From Pseudomonas viridiflava (GTDB lineage: Bacteria; Pseudomonadota; Gammaproteobacteria; Pseudomonadales; Pseudomonadaceae), in assembly GCF_900591205.1 (NCBI RefSeq), contig NZ_UUPU01000047.1, forward strand, positions 186,001 to 250,000: a stretch of 64,000 bases of DNA, written 5' to 3'. A program made the position numbers and the translations under genes. The notes below the pieces were generated by a model. That model had not been told where the DNA came from, did not search any database, and worked only from the letters and a program-made list of their open reading frames with translations. Of the stretch, positions 1 to 8,633 are shown piece by piece (position 1 is the first letter of the stretch; each line of letters opens with the position of its first letter).

Positions 1-69
1 CGATGGGGTAGGGTTGTGGTCGGAGTGTTTGAACGCACGCCGCCTTTTGAAGTGCATGAACTCAAGTGA
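1..69 (+). CDS. Partial: C-terminal end of an upstream gene
   Basis: The frame beginning at base 1 stays open for 22 codons and stops at a TGA at 67-69, 16 bases before the DUF2333 start. The visible tail reads ...VFERTPPFEVHELK. I do not recognise the family. The close spacing and shared strand suggest it is the last part of a gene upstream of the DUF2333/NUDIX pair. Only the tail is present, so this rests on an open frame and on context. Confidence 0.35.
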   Translation, partial: RWGRVVVGVFERTPPFEVHELK

Positions 70-85
70 TTGAAAGGATATCGCC

Positions 86-1153
86 ATGCTGGACTGGAAA
101 AACCGCGCAGGCAGTGCCAAAGGCCCCGCCCCTGAGCCCAAGTCGGCCAACCGCAGCTATTTTCGTACTCTGCTGATGAGCCGAGCCGTGCTCAGTGTGC
201 TCGGCCTGTACCTGTTGGTCACCGGTGCCCTGGGCTGGTATTGGAGCGAAGAGCCGGCGCTGTTCCCGGTCCAGCAAAATGCGCAGATTGCCGCCGAGAA
301 AGAAGGCAAGCAGATGGTGGTGGGCTTTACCACCGTCGAAACCCTCAAGACCGTGGTCGGCACCTTGCTGAACAAGCCCGGTGGCTACATTTCCAACGAT
401 CGCTTCCCGCCGGGCCTGTGGATGGACAACATGCCGAGCTGGGAGTACGGCGTGCTGGTGCAGGTGCGTGACCTGACCCGTGCCCTGCGTAAAGACTTCG
501 CCCGCTCCCAGTCGCAGTCGGCGGAAGATGCCGACCTGGCCAAGGCCGAGCCGCGCTTCAACTTCGACAACAAGAGTTGGGTGCTGCCCTCCAGTGAGTC
601 GGAATACCAGGAGGGCATCAACTCCCTGAGCCGCTATGAGGCGCGTCTGTCGGACCCGAACCAGCGCGGCGCATTGTTCTATGCGCGTGCCGACAACTTG
701 AACAACTGGCTGGGCGACGTCGCCACCCGCCTGGGTTCGCTGTCGCAACGCTTGTCGGCCAGCGTGGGCCGGGTCAAATTGAACACCGCACTGAAAACCG
801 AGGCCCTGGCCCCAGGTGAAGTGCCGCAGGTCGACGAAGAAGTGGTGGAAACCCCATGGATGCAGATCGACAACGTGTTCTACGAAGCCCGTGGCCAGGC
901 GTGGGCCTTGTCCCACCTGCTGCGCGCCATCGAAGTCGACTTTGCCGATGTATTGGCCAAGAAAAACGCTACCGTCAGCGTGCGCCAGATCATTCGTGAG
1001 CTGGAAGCCTCGCAGGAACCAGTCTGGAGTCCTATGATTCTCAACGGCAGCGGCTTTGGCGTATTGGCCAACCACTCGCTGGTGATGGCCAACTATATTT
1101 CCCGGGCAAACGCTGCAGTGATCGACTTGCGTCAGCTCCTCAACCAGGGTTGA
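86..1153 (+). CDS. DUF2333 family inner-membrane protein
   Basis: 355 aa. The N-terminus is basic and Pro-rich (about 1-30), followed by one hydrophobic segment at about 33-52 (ending LGWYW). The rest is a long polar domain, so it is probably a single-pass inner-membrane protein with most of the chain in the periplasm. Whole-protein character and the neighbours (NUDIX, SUI1, speA) match the uncharacterised DUF2333 family of Pseudomonas. The ATG at 86 has an AAGGA ribosome-binding site at about 74-78. The stop overlaps the start of the NUDIX gene (TGATG), so the two are probably translationally coupled. Biochemical function is unknown. Confidence 0.85.
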   Translation: MLDWKNRAGSAKGPAPEPKSANRSYFRTLLMSRAVLSVLGLYLLVTGALGWYWSEEPALFPVQQNAQIAAEKEGKQMVVGFTTVETLKTVVGTLLNKPGGYISNDRFPPGLWMDNMPSWEYGVLVQVRDLTRALRKDFARSQSQSAEDADLAKAEPRFNFDNKSWVLPSSESEYQEGINSLSRYEARLSDPNQRGALFYARADNLNNWLGDVATRLGSLSQRLSASVGRVKLNTALKTEALAPGEVPQVDEEVVETPWMQIDNVFYEARGQAWALSHLLRAIEVDFADVLAKKNATVSVRQIIRELEASQEPVWSPMILNGSGFGVLANHSLVMANYISRANAAVIDLRQLLNQG

Positions 1154-1692
1154 TGATGGACGCTACTCAAAATGAGGCCGCACACCGTGCGGCCTCTGAC
1201 GCCGAACTGATCTGCTGGGTCGACGAGCACGACACGCTGCTCGGCCACCTCGTCAGGTCCGACCTGCGCCAACGCGGCCTGATCGGTCGCTGCACCTTTA
1301 TCTTCCTGTTCAATTCCGCCGGCGAGCTGTGTGTGCATCGGCGCACCCTGAGCAAAGCCCTGTACCCGGGGTTTTGGGACACGGCGGCGGGCGGGATGGT
1401 CGCGGCAGGGGAATCCTACGCCGTGTCGGCCGCCCGTGAGCTGGAAGAGGAACTGGGTGTGGGCGGCGTGGAACTGGTCGAACATGACCACTTCTATTTT
1501 GAGGATGGCGACAGTCGGCTCTGGTGCACCTCCTACTCCGCGATCTGGGATGGGCCGTTGCGCCTGCAGCCCGAAGAAGTCATGGAAGCACGCTTTTTAC
1601 CGCTTGAAAGGGTGCTGCAAGAGGCTGAGCAAAAGCCTTACTGCCCGGACGCCCAGGAGGGCTTGCGCCGCTATCTGGCGTCACGTCGCTAA
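1153..1692 (+). CDS. NUDIX hydrolase
   Basis: 179 aa. A complete Nudix box lies at about residues 81-103: G-x5-E-x7-REL-x-EE-x-G, read as GMVAAGE then AARELEEELG. This Mg2+-binding loop hydrolyses nucleoside diphosphates linked to another group; the substrate cannot be told from sequence. The overall form resembles the YfcD/IDI-like Nudix group found beside DUF2333 in pseudomonads. The start is ATG 1153 or 1156. The first overlaps the DUF2333 stop as TGATG, which argues for coupled translation. A few codons of extra frame upstream use TTG and are unlikely to be translated. Confidence 0.9.
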   Translation: MMDATQNEAAHRAASDAELICWVDEHDTLLGHLVRSDLRQRGLIGRCTFIFLFNSAGELCVHRRTLSKALYPGFWDTAAGGMVAAGESYAVSAARELEEELGVGGVELVEHDHFYFEDGDSRLWCTSYSAIWDGPLRLQPEEVMEARFLPLERVLQEAEQKPYCPDAQEGLRRYLASRR

Positions 1693-1875
1693 AGTTGCAT
1701 AAATTGGCGCGATTTGGCTCTTAGCAAGCCGGCTTTTTGCCGTTACACTGCGCGACTTTTCACCCGAAGCGCCTTGGCGGTTCGGTAGCGCTGCCCCTGC
1801 CTGAGTGGGGCTTCGCGGTCGGTAACTACCCGTTGCGGGAACCGATCAGTCTTCATCCTCCCAAGAGGATTGCCG

Positions 1876-2247
1876 GTGGCCAAAAAAGCCGCATCCTTCG
1901 CCGCCCTTGGTGGCCTGGTATTTTCCACCGATGCAGGTCGACACTGCCCGGACTGTCGTCAGCCCGTGGATTCGTGTACCTGCAAACAAACCCTGATTCC
2001 TGAAGGCGACGGTATTGCCCGCGTGCGACGCGAAAGCAAAGGTCGTGGCGGCAAGACGGTGACCACCATCACCGGCGTGCCCTTGGCCGAAGATGCGCTG
2101 AAGGACCTCGCTACCACGCTGAAAAAACGCTGTGGCACCGGGGGGGCGTTAAAAGACGGGGTTATCGAGATCCAGGGCGATCACGTCGAGTTGCTGTTGG
2201 CCGAGCTGATCAAGCTCGGGTACAAGGCCAAGAAGTCCGGCGGCTGA
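1876..2247 (+). CDS. SUI1/YciH-family translation initiation factor-like protein
   Basis: 123 aa from a GTG start at 1876, chosen because AAGAGGA at 1863-1869 is about 6 nt upstream; the TTG at 1870 would lie too close to it. The C-terminal two thirds is the SUI1 (eIF1-like) fold, with conserved TTITGVPL, LKKRCGTGG and KDGVIEIQGDH blocks as in bacterial YciH. Residues about 23-37 carry a Cys cluster, CPDC followed by CTC (C-x2-C-x6-C-x-C), that could bind zinc and is absent from E. coli YciH as I recall it. The 183-nt gap upstream holds short GC-rich inverted repeats (for example CCCC/GGGG near 1794-1812), so the mRNA leader may be structured. speA follows after its own 143-nt gap. Confidence 0.85.
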   Translation: MAKKAASFAALGGLVFSTDAGRHCPDCRQPVDSCTCKQTLIPEGDGIARVRRESKGRGGKTVTTITGVPLAEDALKDLATTLKKRCGTGGALKDGVIEIQGDHVELLLAELIKLGYKAKKSGG

Positions 2248-2390
2248 AAGCCTCTTCCCAACCTGTGTCTAAACTCTGTCCTGCGAGTGGGGTCTACCTT
2301 GCTTACAGGCAAATCGTCATTTTCATTCTTTAGACTGCGCCAGCCTCTTTGAAGGGGCGGCGCCTTCGACTTCATCTATAGGGGACTTCG

Positions 2391-4304
2391 ATGTCCGTAC
2401 GACGCACACGCAAAGACGATGGCAGCCAATGGACAGTTGCGGACAGCCGCAGTGTTTACGGGATTCGCCATTGGGGGGCCGGGTATTTCGCGATCAATGA
2501 TGCCGGTCGCGTTGAAGTCCGTCCGAACGGCCCCAACAGCACGCCCGTTGACCTGTACGAGCAAGTGGATGAGTTGCGTAAAAGCGGCCTGTCCCTGCCG
2601 TTGCTGGTGCGCTTTCCCGACATCCTGCAAGACCGCGTGCGCCAACTGACCGGCGCCTTCGATTCGAATATCGAACGCCTGGAATACCAGAGCAAGTACA
2701 CCGCGCTGTACCCGATCAAGGTGAACCAGCAGGAAGCGGTGATCGAAAACATCATCGCCACCCAGAACGTCTCCATCGGCCTTGAAGCCGGTTCCAAGCC
2801 GGAGCTGCTGGCCGTGCTGGCCCTGGCGCCGAAGGGCGGCACCATCGTCTGCAATGGTTACAAGGACCGTGAGTTTATCCGCCTGGCGCTGATGGGCCAG
2901 AAGCTCGGCCACAATGTGTTCATCGTGATCGAGAAAGAATCCGAAGTTGAGCTGGTGATCGAAGAGGCTGCGAGCCTCAAGGTCAAGCCGCAGGTTGGCC
3001 TGCGTGTACGCTTGTCGTCCCTGGCATCGAGCAAGTGGGCGGACACCGGTGGCGAAAAATCCAAGTTCGGTTTGTCGGCGGCGCAACTGCTGTCGGTGGT
3101 CGAGCGCTTCCGCGCGGCCGGCCTGGACCAGGGCATCCGCCTGCTGCACTTCCACATGGGTTCGCAGATCGCCAACCTGGCCGACTACCAGCACGGTTTC
3201 AAGGAAGCCATTCGTTACTACGGCGAACTGCGCAACCTCGGCCTGCCGGTGGACCATATCGACGTCGGCGGCGGTTTGGGCGTGGACTACGACGGTACGC
3301 ACTCGCGTAACGCCAGCTCGATCAACTACGACATGGACGACTACGCCGGTGTGGTCGTGGGCATGCTCAAGGAATTCTGCGACGCGCAGAGCCTGCCGCA
3401 CCCGAATATCTTCTCCGAAAGCGGCCGTTCCCTGACCGCCCACCACGCCATGCTGGTGGTGCAGGTTACCGACGTCGAGAAACACAACGACGAGATCCCG
3501 CTGATCGAAAACAAGGAAAGCCTGCCGGAAACCGTGCAATGGCTGGTTGACCTGCTGGGCCCGACCGACATCGAGATGGTCACCGAAACCTACTGGCGCG
3601 CCACTCACTACATGAGCGACGTGGCCACCCAGTACGCCGACGGTAAACTGACCCTGGCCGAGAAAGCCCTGGCCGAACAGTGCTACTTCGCCGTCTGCCG
3701 CCGCCTGCACAACTCGCTTAAAGCTCGCCAGCGCTCGCACCGCCAGGTGCTGGACGAACTCAACGACAAGCTGGCCGACAAGTACATCTGCAACTTCTCG
3801 GTATTCCAGAGCCTGCCGGACACCTGGGCCATCGGCCAGGTGCTGCCGATTCTGCCGCTGCACCGTCTCGACGAAGAGCCGCTGCGCCGTGCGGTATTGC
3901 AGGACCTGACCTGCGACTCCGACGGCAAGATCAAGCAATACGTCGACGAGCAGAGCATCGAGACCAGCTTGCCGGTGCACGGCCTCAATGAGGGTGAGGA
4001 CTACCTGCTGGGGATCTTCCTGGTCGGTGCGTATCAAGAGATTCTGGGCGATATGCACAACCTGTTCGGTGACACCGACTCGGTGAACATCTACCAGCGC
4101 GAAGACGGTTCGGTGTACAGCGCCGGGATCGAGACTCACGACACCATCGAAGACATGCTGCGCTATGTGCACTTGTCGCCGGAGGAGTTGATGACGCACT
4201 ACCGTGACAAGTGTGCGAGCGCGAAGATCAGTGCCAGTGAGCGTACGCAGTTCCTTGACGCACTGCGTCTGGGGCTGACGCGGTCTTCGTATCTGTCTTC
4301 GTAA
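2391..4304 (+). CDS. speA: Biosynthetic arginine decarboxylase
   Basis: 637 aa, close to the usual 630-660. It decarboxylates L-arginine to agmatine, the first step of the ADC route to putrescine and spermidine. It is a PLP enzyme of the fold-III (alanine racemase/DAPDC-like) group: the PLP lysine is K110 in YPIKVNQ. Further hallmarks are the glycine-rich phosphate-binding segment HIDVGGGLGVDYDGTHS and the active-site stretch HFHMGSQI. The ATG at 2391 has AGGGGA upstream. The gene appears to be transcribed alone; a REP pair begins 20 nt after the stop. Confidence 0.97.
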   Translation: MSVRRTRKDDGSQWTVADSRSVYGIRHWGAGYFAINDAGRVEVRPNGPNSTPVDLYEQVDELRKSGLSLPLLVRFPDILQDRVRQLTGAFDSNIERLEYQSKYTALYPIKVNQQEAVIENIIATQNVSIGLEAGSKPELLAVLALAPKGGTIVCNGYKDREFIRLALMGQKLGHNVFIVIEKESEVELVIEEAASLKVKPQVGLRVRLSSLASSKWADTGGEKSKFGLSAAQLLSVVERFRAAGLDQGIRLLHFHMGSQIANLADYQHGFKEAIRYYGELRNLGLPVDHIDVGGGLGVDYDGTHSRNASSINYDMDDYAGVVVGMLKEFCDAQSLPHPNIFSESGRSLTAHHAMLVVQVTDVEKHNDEIPLIENKESLPETVQWLVDLLGPTDIEMVTETYWRATHYMSDVATQYADGKLTLAEKALAEQCYFAVCRRLHNSLKARQRSHRQVLDELNDKLADKYICNFSVFQSLPDTWAIGQVLPILPLHRLDEEPLRRAVLQDLTCDSDGKIKQYVDEQSIETSLPVHGLNEGEDYLLGIFLVGAYQEILGDMHNLFGDTDSVNIYQREDGSVYSAGIETHDTIEDMLRYVHLSPEELMTHYRDKCASAKISASERTQFLDALRLGLTRSSYLSS

Positions 4305-4324
4305 CATCGGTTGACAGAGATATA

Positions 4325-4419
4325 AAATGTGGGAGCGGGCTTGCTCGCGAAAGCGATACATCAGTGGCACATGTGTTAACTGATCCACTGCTTTCGCGAG
4401 CAAGCCCGCTCCCACATTT
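4325..4419. repeat. REP pair (REPIN-like), perfect 30-bp arms
   Basis: Two arms, 4325-4354 and 4390-4419, are perfect 30-bp inverted repeats with core GCGGGCTTGCTCGCGAAAGC. About 35 bp of non-palindromic sequence separates them. This is the layout of a REPIN, a mobile doublet of REP sequences in the P. fluorescens group. It lies between speA and the hydrolase gene and could also form a transcript-end hairpin. Confidence 0.9.
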
Positions 4420-4458
4420 GGATCTGTGTTTGGTAATACCTCTTGTGAGGGTTGGAAA

Positions 4459-5322
4459 ATGTCGAGCAAATACCTGCAAGCATTTACCCTGGCATGCGTT
4501 GCATTCCTCGCAGCCTGCTCTCCGATCAAAGTGCTTAACGCACTGACTCCCTCCAGTACCTTCACCAAAACCGCATCCATTGCCTACGGCGATGACCCGC
4601 GCCAGACACTCGATATCTACCGTCCCGTTACCGCCTCGCCCAATGCCCCTGTCGTGGTGTTCTTCTACGGCGGCAGCTGGAACAGTGGCGCCAAGGATGA
4701 CTATGGTTTCGTCGGCGAAGCCTTGGCTTCACGCGGGATCGTGGTGGTAATCGCCGACTACCGGCTTTACCCGCAAGTGCGTTACCCGCTGTTTTTGCAA
4801 GACAGCGCCCAGGCCGTCGCCTGGACCTATCAACACATCGCCGACTACGGCGCCGACCCCCACCAGCTCTACCTGATGGGCCATAGCTCCGGTGCCTACA
4901 ACGCCTCGATGCTCGCACTGGATGCGCGCTGGCTCAACGCGGTCAATATGTCGCCGTCGATGCTCAAGGGCTGGATTGGGCTGGCCGGGCCCTATGACTT
5001 CCTGCCGATTGAAAACCCTGACGTGAAACCGGTGTTTTTCTTCCCGAACTCTCCGCCTGACTCCCAACCGATCAACCACGTGAGCCGTGAGGCACCGCCC
5101 GCGCTGCTGATCGCTTCGACGGACGACAACCTGGTCAACCCGACGCGCAATACCGGCGGGCTGGCGAAAAAACTGCGAGAGGCGGGTGTACCGGTCGAGG
5201 TGTTCTATTTCTCCAGGACCAGCCATGCAACGCTGGTAGCGTCTATCTCCAAACCCCTGCGCTGGCTGGCGCCCGTGCTGGATCGGGTAACGGGGTTTAT
5301 CCGGTATACGCCCGCTCATTAA
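4459..5322 (+). CDS. Alpha/beta hydrolase (carboxylesterase-like) lipoprotein
   Basis: 287 aa. The signal peptide ends in a lipobox with lipidated Cys20 (FLAACSP), so the enzyme is membrane-anchored in the periplasm or outer membrane. The catalytic core is a BD-FAE/hormone-sensitive-lipase-like esterase: oxyanion segment FFYGGSW near 69-74, nucleophile Ser143 in GHSSG, and a likely acid Asp (STDDN) and His (SRTSH) near the C-terminus. The substrate is unknown. The start at 4459 follows a GAGGG motif; an in-frame GTG at 4426 would begin just past the REP arm and lacks a signal-peptide-like start. The stop overlaps by 4 nt the stop of the convergent gene on the minus strand. Confidence 0.85.
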   Translation: MSSKYLQAFTLACVAFLAACSPIKVLNALTPSSTFTKTASIAYGDDPRQTLDIYRPVTASPNAPVVVFFYGGSWNSGAKDDYGFVGEALASRGIVVVIADYRLYPQVRYPLFLQDSAQAVAWTYQHIADYGADPHQLYLMGHSSGAYNASMLALDARWLNAVNMSPSMLKGWIGLAGPYDFLPIENPDVKPVFFFPNSPPDSQPINHVSREAPPALLIASTDDNLVNPTRNTGGLAKKLREAGVPVEVFYFSRTSHATLVASISKPLRWLAPVLDRVTGFIRYTPAH

Positions 5323-6845
5323 ACCTTGTGTGGCGCCTCATCTCGCAAGTACCGATCACGCAAGGGAACGCCCATTTCCAGGCGCAGGGCGTTCTCGGTG
5401 AACGGTGACGAGTTGGTGGTGGTTGGCCGGGTGAGCGGGTTGTTATCGTAATCAAACGGTTGGCCATCAACGATGGCCAGGCCGAGCGCCTGATATTCCA
5501 CATTATTGACAAACACGGGTCGGCCGTAACGCTCGACGGGTTTGCCATCAGCGCCGAAAGCCTGTTGATTTCCAGGTTGGAAGGAGCCGTCCCCGCCGTT
5601 GGCTGCATGGCTCAACTCGTGCTGGAGCGCATGCAGCGGTGTCGTCGAAAAATGTTTGTCGAAGTGGAGCGTTTGCAGTTCTATCTCGGCGTGGGTGGCC
5701 ACTGAGCCGGCGAGCCCATTTTTGACATAGCCCAATTCGGGGCTGTCTTGAAAGTGTGAATAGTGTTCTGCGGAAAGCTGGTCGCTGAAGGCGTTCCTGA
5801 AGTAGTAATAGCTGCCATTCATGTCGGAAGACTCTCGCAGGGTGACAGGGGCTCTTACGTCGTCTACGAAGTTGTCCATCTGTGCAAGTGTCTGTTGGCC
5901 CACAACTGAGCCCCTCAACTGGTCAAGAATATCTTGCGCTGCACCGATGAACTCGGCGGAGCCTTCTATTTTTATGCCTTTTCGACCGACGTCCCTGACC
6001 TCCATAAGCGTAACTTTTGAGTTTCCATCGTTATGGATAACGTCTGACGACTTGGCGTAAATTCGGCTTTTGGCACTGTAAGAATGAATCTTGTCATGGC
6101 CTGCCCCGGCGTAGAACGTAGTCGTACCGGCCCCTTCCAGCGTATCGTTTCCGGGCCCTCCATTCAGAACGTTGATGCCTTTGCCGGCCTTTAGCGTGTC
6201 GTCGCCTTGATCTCCGTTCAGATAAACCAGCCGGCGACTGGCTCCCGGCCCCGAATGCAAAACGTCATTGCCTTTACCGCCGGACAGCACGGCATTGCCC
6301 GCGCCGGCGCGCATCTGGTCATCGCCGTCGCCCCCCAGGGCGATTCCGCCACCGCTGCCCAGGCGAATGGCATCATTACCGCTGCCGCCATTGACGCGGG
6401 CATAGCCGGCGCCTGCCTTGACGTAATCATTCCCGGCCCCGGTCATGATCCGTACAGAGGTTTTGATATCTGGACCGATGACGACGTAGTCATTTCCGCC
6501 TTGGGTCTCAATATTGATCGTGTGCAAATCGCCCTGTTCAGGCTTAGGGAAGTGATAGATCCTCCCATTGATATTGGCCGTTAACTTCTTGTCGCCATTG
6601 GCGGTGATCTTCAGAGTATCCGGCTTATCGCCGGTGATGATGTGCGTCATGCTTGCCCGGTGAACGTTGCCGGCGTTGTCTCGCCAGGTTTCGATTTCGC
6701 GTTTAATCAGCACATGGGTGTCGTCGAACAATGTTTCGGTCAGGCGCCCCAGCTTGGGTGTTGGCGTTGACGGGGAGTGGGGTTCAGTCAGGGTTGCAGA
6801 CGCGGGGGATACAGCCAAAAGAATGCGGGGAATTAATGTGCTCAC
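5319..6845 (-). CDS. RTX-repeat protein with M91-type zinc metallopeptidase domain
   Basis: 508 aa from a GTG start at 6845 with AGGA about 6 nt upstream. Residues 1-40 are Ser/Thr/Pro-rich with no Sec-type signal. Residues about 116-254 hold six or seven calcium-binding RTX-like nonapeptides (for example NGGSGNDAI, SGGKGNDVL, NGGPGNDTL). The C-terminal part carries a zinc-protease motif HELSHAANG at 409-417 (HExxH) with downstream candidate glutamate ligands near 450 and 484. That form resembles peptidase family M91, which includes the type III effectors NleD and HopH1/HopAP1. RTX repeats normally sit near the C-terminus of type I secreted proteins; here they precede the protease. Base composition looks somewhat less GC-biased than neighbouring genes. 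The secretion route and target are unknown. Confidence 0.75.
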   Translation of the reverse strand: MSTLIPRILLAVSPASATLTEPHSPSTPTPKLGRLTETLFDDTHVLIKREIETWRDNAGNVHRASMTHIITGDKPDTLKITANGDKKLTANINGRIYHFPKPEQGDLHTINIETQGGNDYVVIGPDIKTSVRIMTGAGNDYVKAGAGYARVNGGSGNDAIRLGSGGGIALGGDGDDQMRAGAGNAVLSGGKGNDVLHSGPGASRRLVYLNGDQGDDTLKAGKGINVLNGGPGNDTLEGAGTTTFYAGAGHDKIHSYSAKSRIYAKSSDVIHNDGNSKVTLMEVRDVGRKGIKIEGSAEFIGAAQDILDQLRGSVVGQQTLAQMDNFVDDVRAPVTLRESSDMNGSYYYFRNAFSDQLSAEHYSHFQDSPELGYVKNGLAGSVATHAEIELQTLHFDKHFSTTPLHALQHELSHAANGGDGSFQPGNQQAFGADGKPVERYGRPVFVNNVEYQALGLAIVDGQPFDYDNNPLTRPTTTNSSPFTENALRLEMGVPLRDRYLRDEAPHKV

Positions 6846-6901
6846 GAAAGTTCCTGTTTTTATCTGGCGCTAAGTAGGAAGGCGCGCCAGGCAGGTCCTC
6901 T

Positions 6902-6927
6902 GTGGTTGTCGTCCTTTGAAAGACTCC
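6902..6927 (-). promoter_or_regulatory. Weak candidate hrp-box upstream of the RTX-M91 gene
   Basis: Read on the minus strand, GGAGTC at 6927-6922, 16 bases, then CCACAGA from 6905. This resembles the HrpL sigma-factor consensus GGAACC-N15/16-CCACNNA: spacing and the CCAC half fit, but the first half matches only 4 of 6. It lies 57 nt upstream of the GTG start. Could be chance. Confidence 0.25.
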
Positions 6928-6985
6928 ACAAGAAGTTGTGAGTTTTTCTTACGCTTTAGCTAGACCGTTCCTCACTGCCGAGATT

Positions 6986-8335
6986 TCAGCGCGTGGAACC
7001 GCCGAGCCAGCGGTCCTGTTTGTTCAATTGCCAGGCAATCGCCCACAGCGTCAGACTGCGCAGGGCCATGAACAGCAGAAAGGTTATCCACAACCCGTGG
7101 TTGCCGAGCCCCTGCAGGGCCCAGGCGAACGGCATGGTCAGCAACACCGTCAGCAGCATCCCGTTGCGCATTTCCCGCGCACGTGTGGCGCCGATAAACA
7201 GGCCGTCCAACAAGTAACTCCACACCGCGATCAACGGCAGCACCGCCAGATAGGGCAGGTACAGGTCGGCGGTGGCGCGCACGCTGGGGATGTCGGTTTG
7301 CATGGCGATAAACAAGTGGCCGGCGACGCTGAACAGCAGCGCGAAACCGACGCTGGCGATCAGCGACCAGCCGCCGGCGACCACCAGAGAGCGGCGCAGG
7401 GACTGGCGATCATGGGCGCCGATGGCGTGGCCACACAGGGCCTCTACCGCATGGGCCAGGCCGTCCAGCGCATGGGCAGTCAGCAACAGGCCGTTGAGCA
7501 ACAGCGCGTTGGCCGCCACGGTGGCATCGCCCAGCCGCGCGCCTTGCACGGTGATCAGGAAAAACACCGATTGCAGCGCGAGGCTGCGGATAAAAATGTC
7601 GCGGTTCACCGCCAGCAATGGGCGCCAACTCTGCCACCGCTTCAGCGCGGCCCAGGCGATATGCCCGGGGTAGGCGCGCAGGGCTTTTTGCGTGAGGGCC
7701 AGGCCCAGCAGGGCACCCGTCCATTCGGCGATGACCGAGGCGCGTGCGGAGCCGACCACGCCCCAGTCCAGGCCGAGTACGAACCACAGGTTCAACCCAA
7801 TGTTGACCAGATTGGTGGTGAGCAGAATCGCCAGCGGTGCGCGGGCGTTTTGCGTGCCGAGGAACCAGCCGACCAACGCATAGCTGGCCAGGGCGGCGGG
7901 CAGGCCGTATAGGCGGGTGTGGAAAAAATCGCGGGTCAGTTGATTCAGCTCGGGTGAGGGCTGCATCCACTCCAGCGCCAGGTGGCTCAAGGGGATGCCC
8001 ACGGTGCCCAGCAGCATCGCCAGCCCCAACGCCAGCAACAAGCCTTGCAGCAGAATTTGCCGCAGTGCGGCGCCGTCCCCGCGTCCGGCGGCCTGGGCGG
8101 CAAAGCCGGTGGAGCCCATGCGCAGGAAGCCCATGGCCCAGGCCAGGAAGGTATAGAGGCTGGCACCCACGGCCACCGCACCCAGTTGGTGGGCGTGGGG
8201 CAGGTGGCCGATAACCATGCTGTCGACCAGAGCCACCAGCGGCACCGAGATGTTCGACAGAATCATCGGCGCGGCCAGCGCCCAGACGCGGCGGTGAGTA
8301 GGGCGGTGGCGCCAGTCGGTGAGCAGGGTGGTCAT
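6986..8335 (-). CDS. dinF: MATE-family efflux transporter, DinF type
   Basis: 449 aa. A polytopic membrane protein with about 12 hydrophobic segments and the duplicated MATE architecture; the N-terminus (RRVWALAAPMILSNISVPL) is typical of the DinF subgroup. MATE proteins export cationic drugs or metabolites with H+ or Na+; the substrate here is unknown. The start at 8335 (MTTLLTDWRHRP) was chosen because AAAGGAG precedes it by about 5 nt. An in-frame frame up to 8392 runs toward a REP arm and is unlikely to be translated. Transcribed alone, away from the A2M gene. Confidence 0.9.
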   Translation of the reverse strand: MTTLLTDWRHRPTHRRVWALAAPMILSNISVPLVALVDSMVIGHLPHAHQLGAVAVGASLYTFLAWAMGFLRMGSTGFAAQAAGRGDGAALRQILLQGLLLALGLAMLLGTVGIPLSHLALEWMQPSPELNQLTRDFFHTRLYGLPAALASYALVGWFLGTQNARAPLAILLTTNLVNIGLNLWFVLGLDWGVVGSARASVIAEWTGALLGLALTQKALRAYPGHIAWAALKRWQSWRPLLAVNRDIFIRSLALQSVFFLITVQGARLGDATVAANALLLNGLLLTAHALDGLAHAVEALCGHAIGAHDRQSLRRSLVVAGGWSLIASVGFALLFSVAGHLFIAMQTDIPSVRATADLYLPYLAVLPLIAVWSYLLDGLFIGATRAREMRNGMLLTVLLTMPFAWALQGLGNHGLWITFLLFMALRSLTLWAIAWQLNKQDRWLGGSTR

Positions 8336-8392
8336 GGAGGCTCCTTTGGGGAGCAGCATTGTAACTGGGCCGCCATGGCACCGCAGAACCAA

Positions 8393-8481
8393 TGTGGGAG
8401 CTGGCTTGCCTGCGATGGCGGTGGATCAGTTACAGTTATTTTGACTGATAGCCCACTATCGCAGGCAAGCCAGCTCCCACA
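8393..8481. repeat. REP pair (REPIN-like), GCTGGCTTGCCTGCGAT type
   Basis: Arms at 8393-8416 and 8458-8481 are perfect 24-bp inverted repeats with core GCTGGCTTGCCTGCGAT, a different core from the element at 4325. It sits in the intergenic gap between the divergent dinF and A2M genes, upstream of both. Confidence 0.88.
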
Positions 8482-8633
8482 CTCTGATCTCCAGTCGCTG
8501 TGGGATTTGTCTTGAACTTTAGAGGAGTCAGAACAAAACCACCCTCCGTCGGTCAATGTGACCAGCACCACATCGGCCCTCTGCGGGCTGATATATAGTT
8601 CATCCCTCGGACCCCTCTCACTACGAGTGCCCC

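Noticed and set aside
2376..4580. 734-codon open frame antisense to speA
   Set aside because: It mirrors the GC3-rich codons of speA; the translation is low-complexity (His/Gln/Val-rich) with no family resemblance, while speA is certain.
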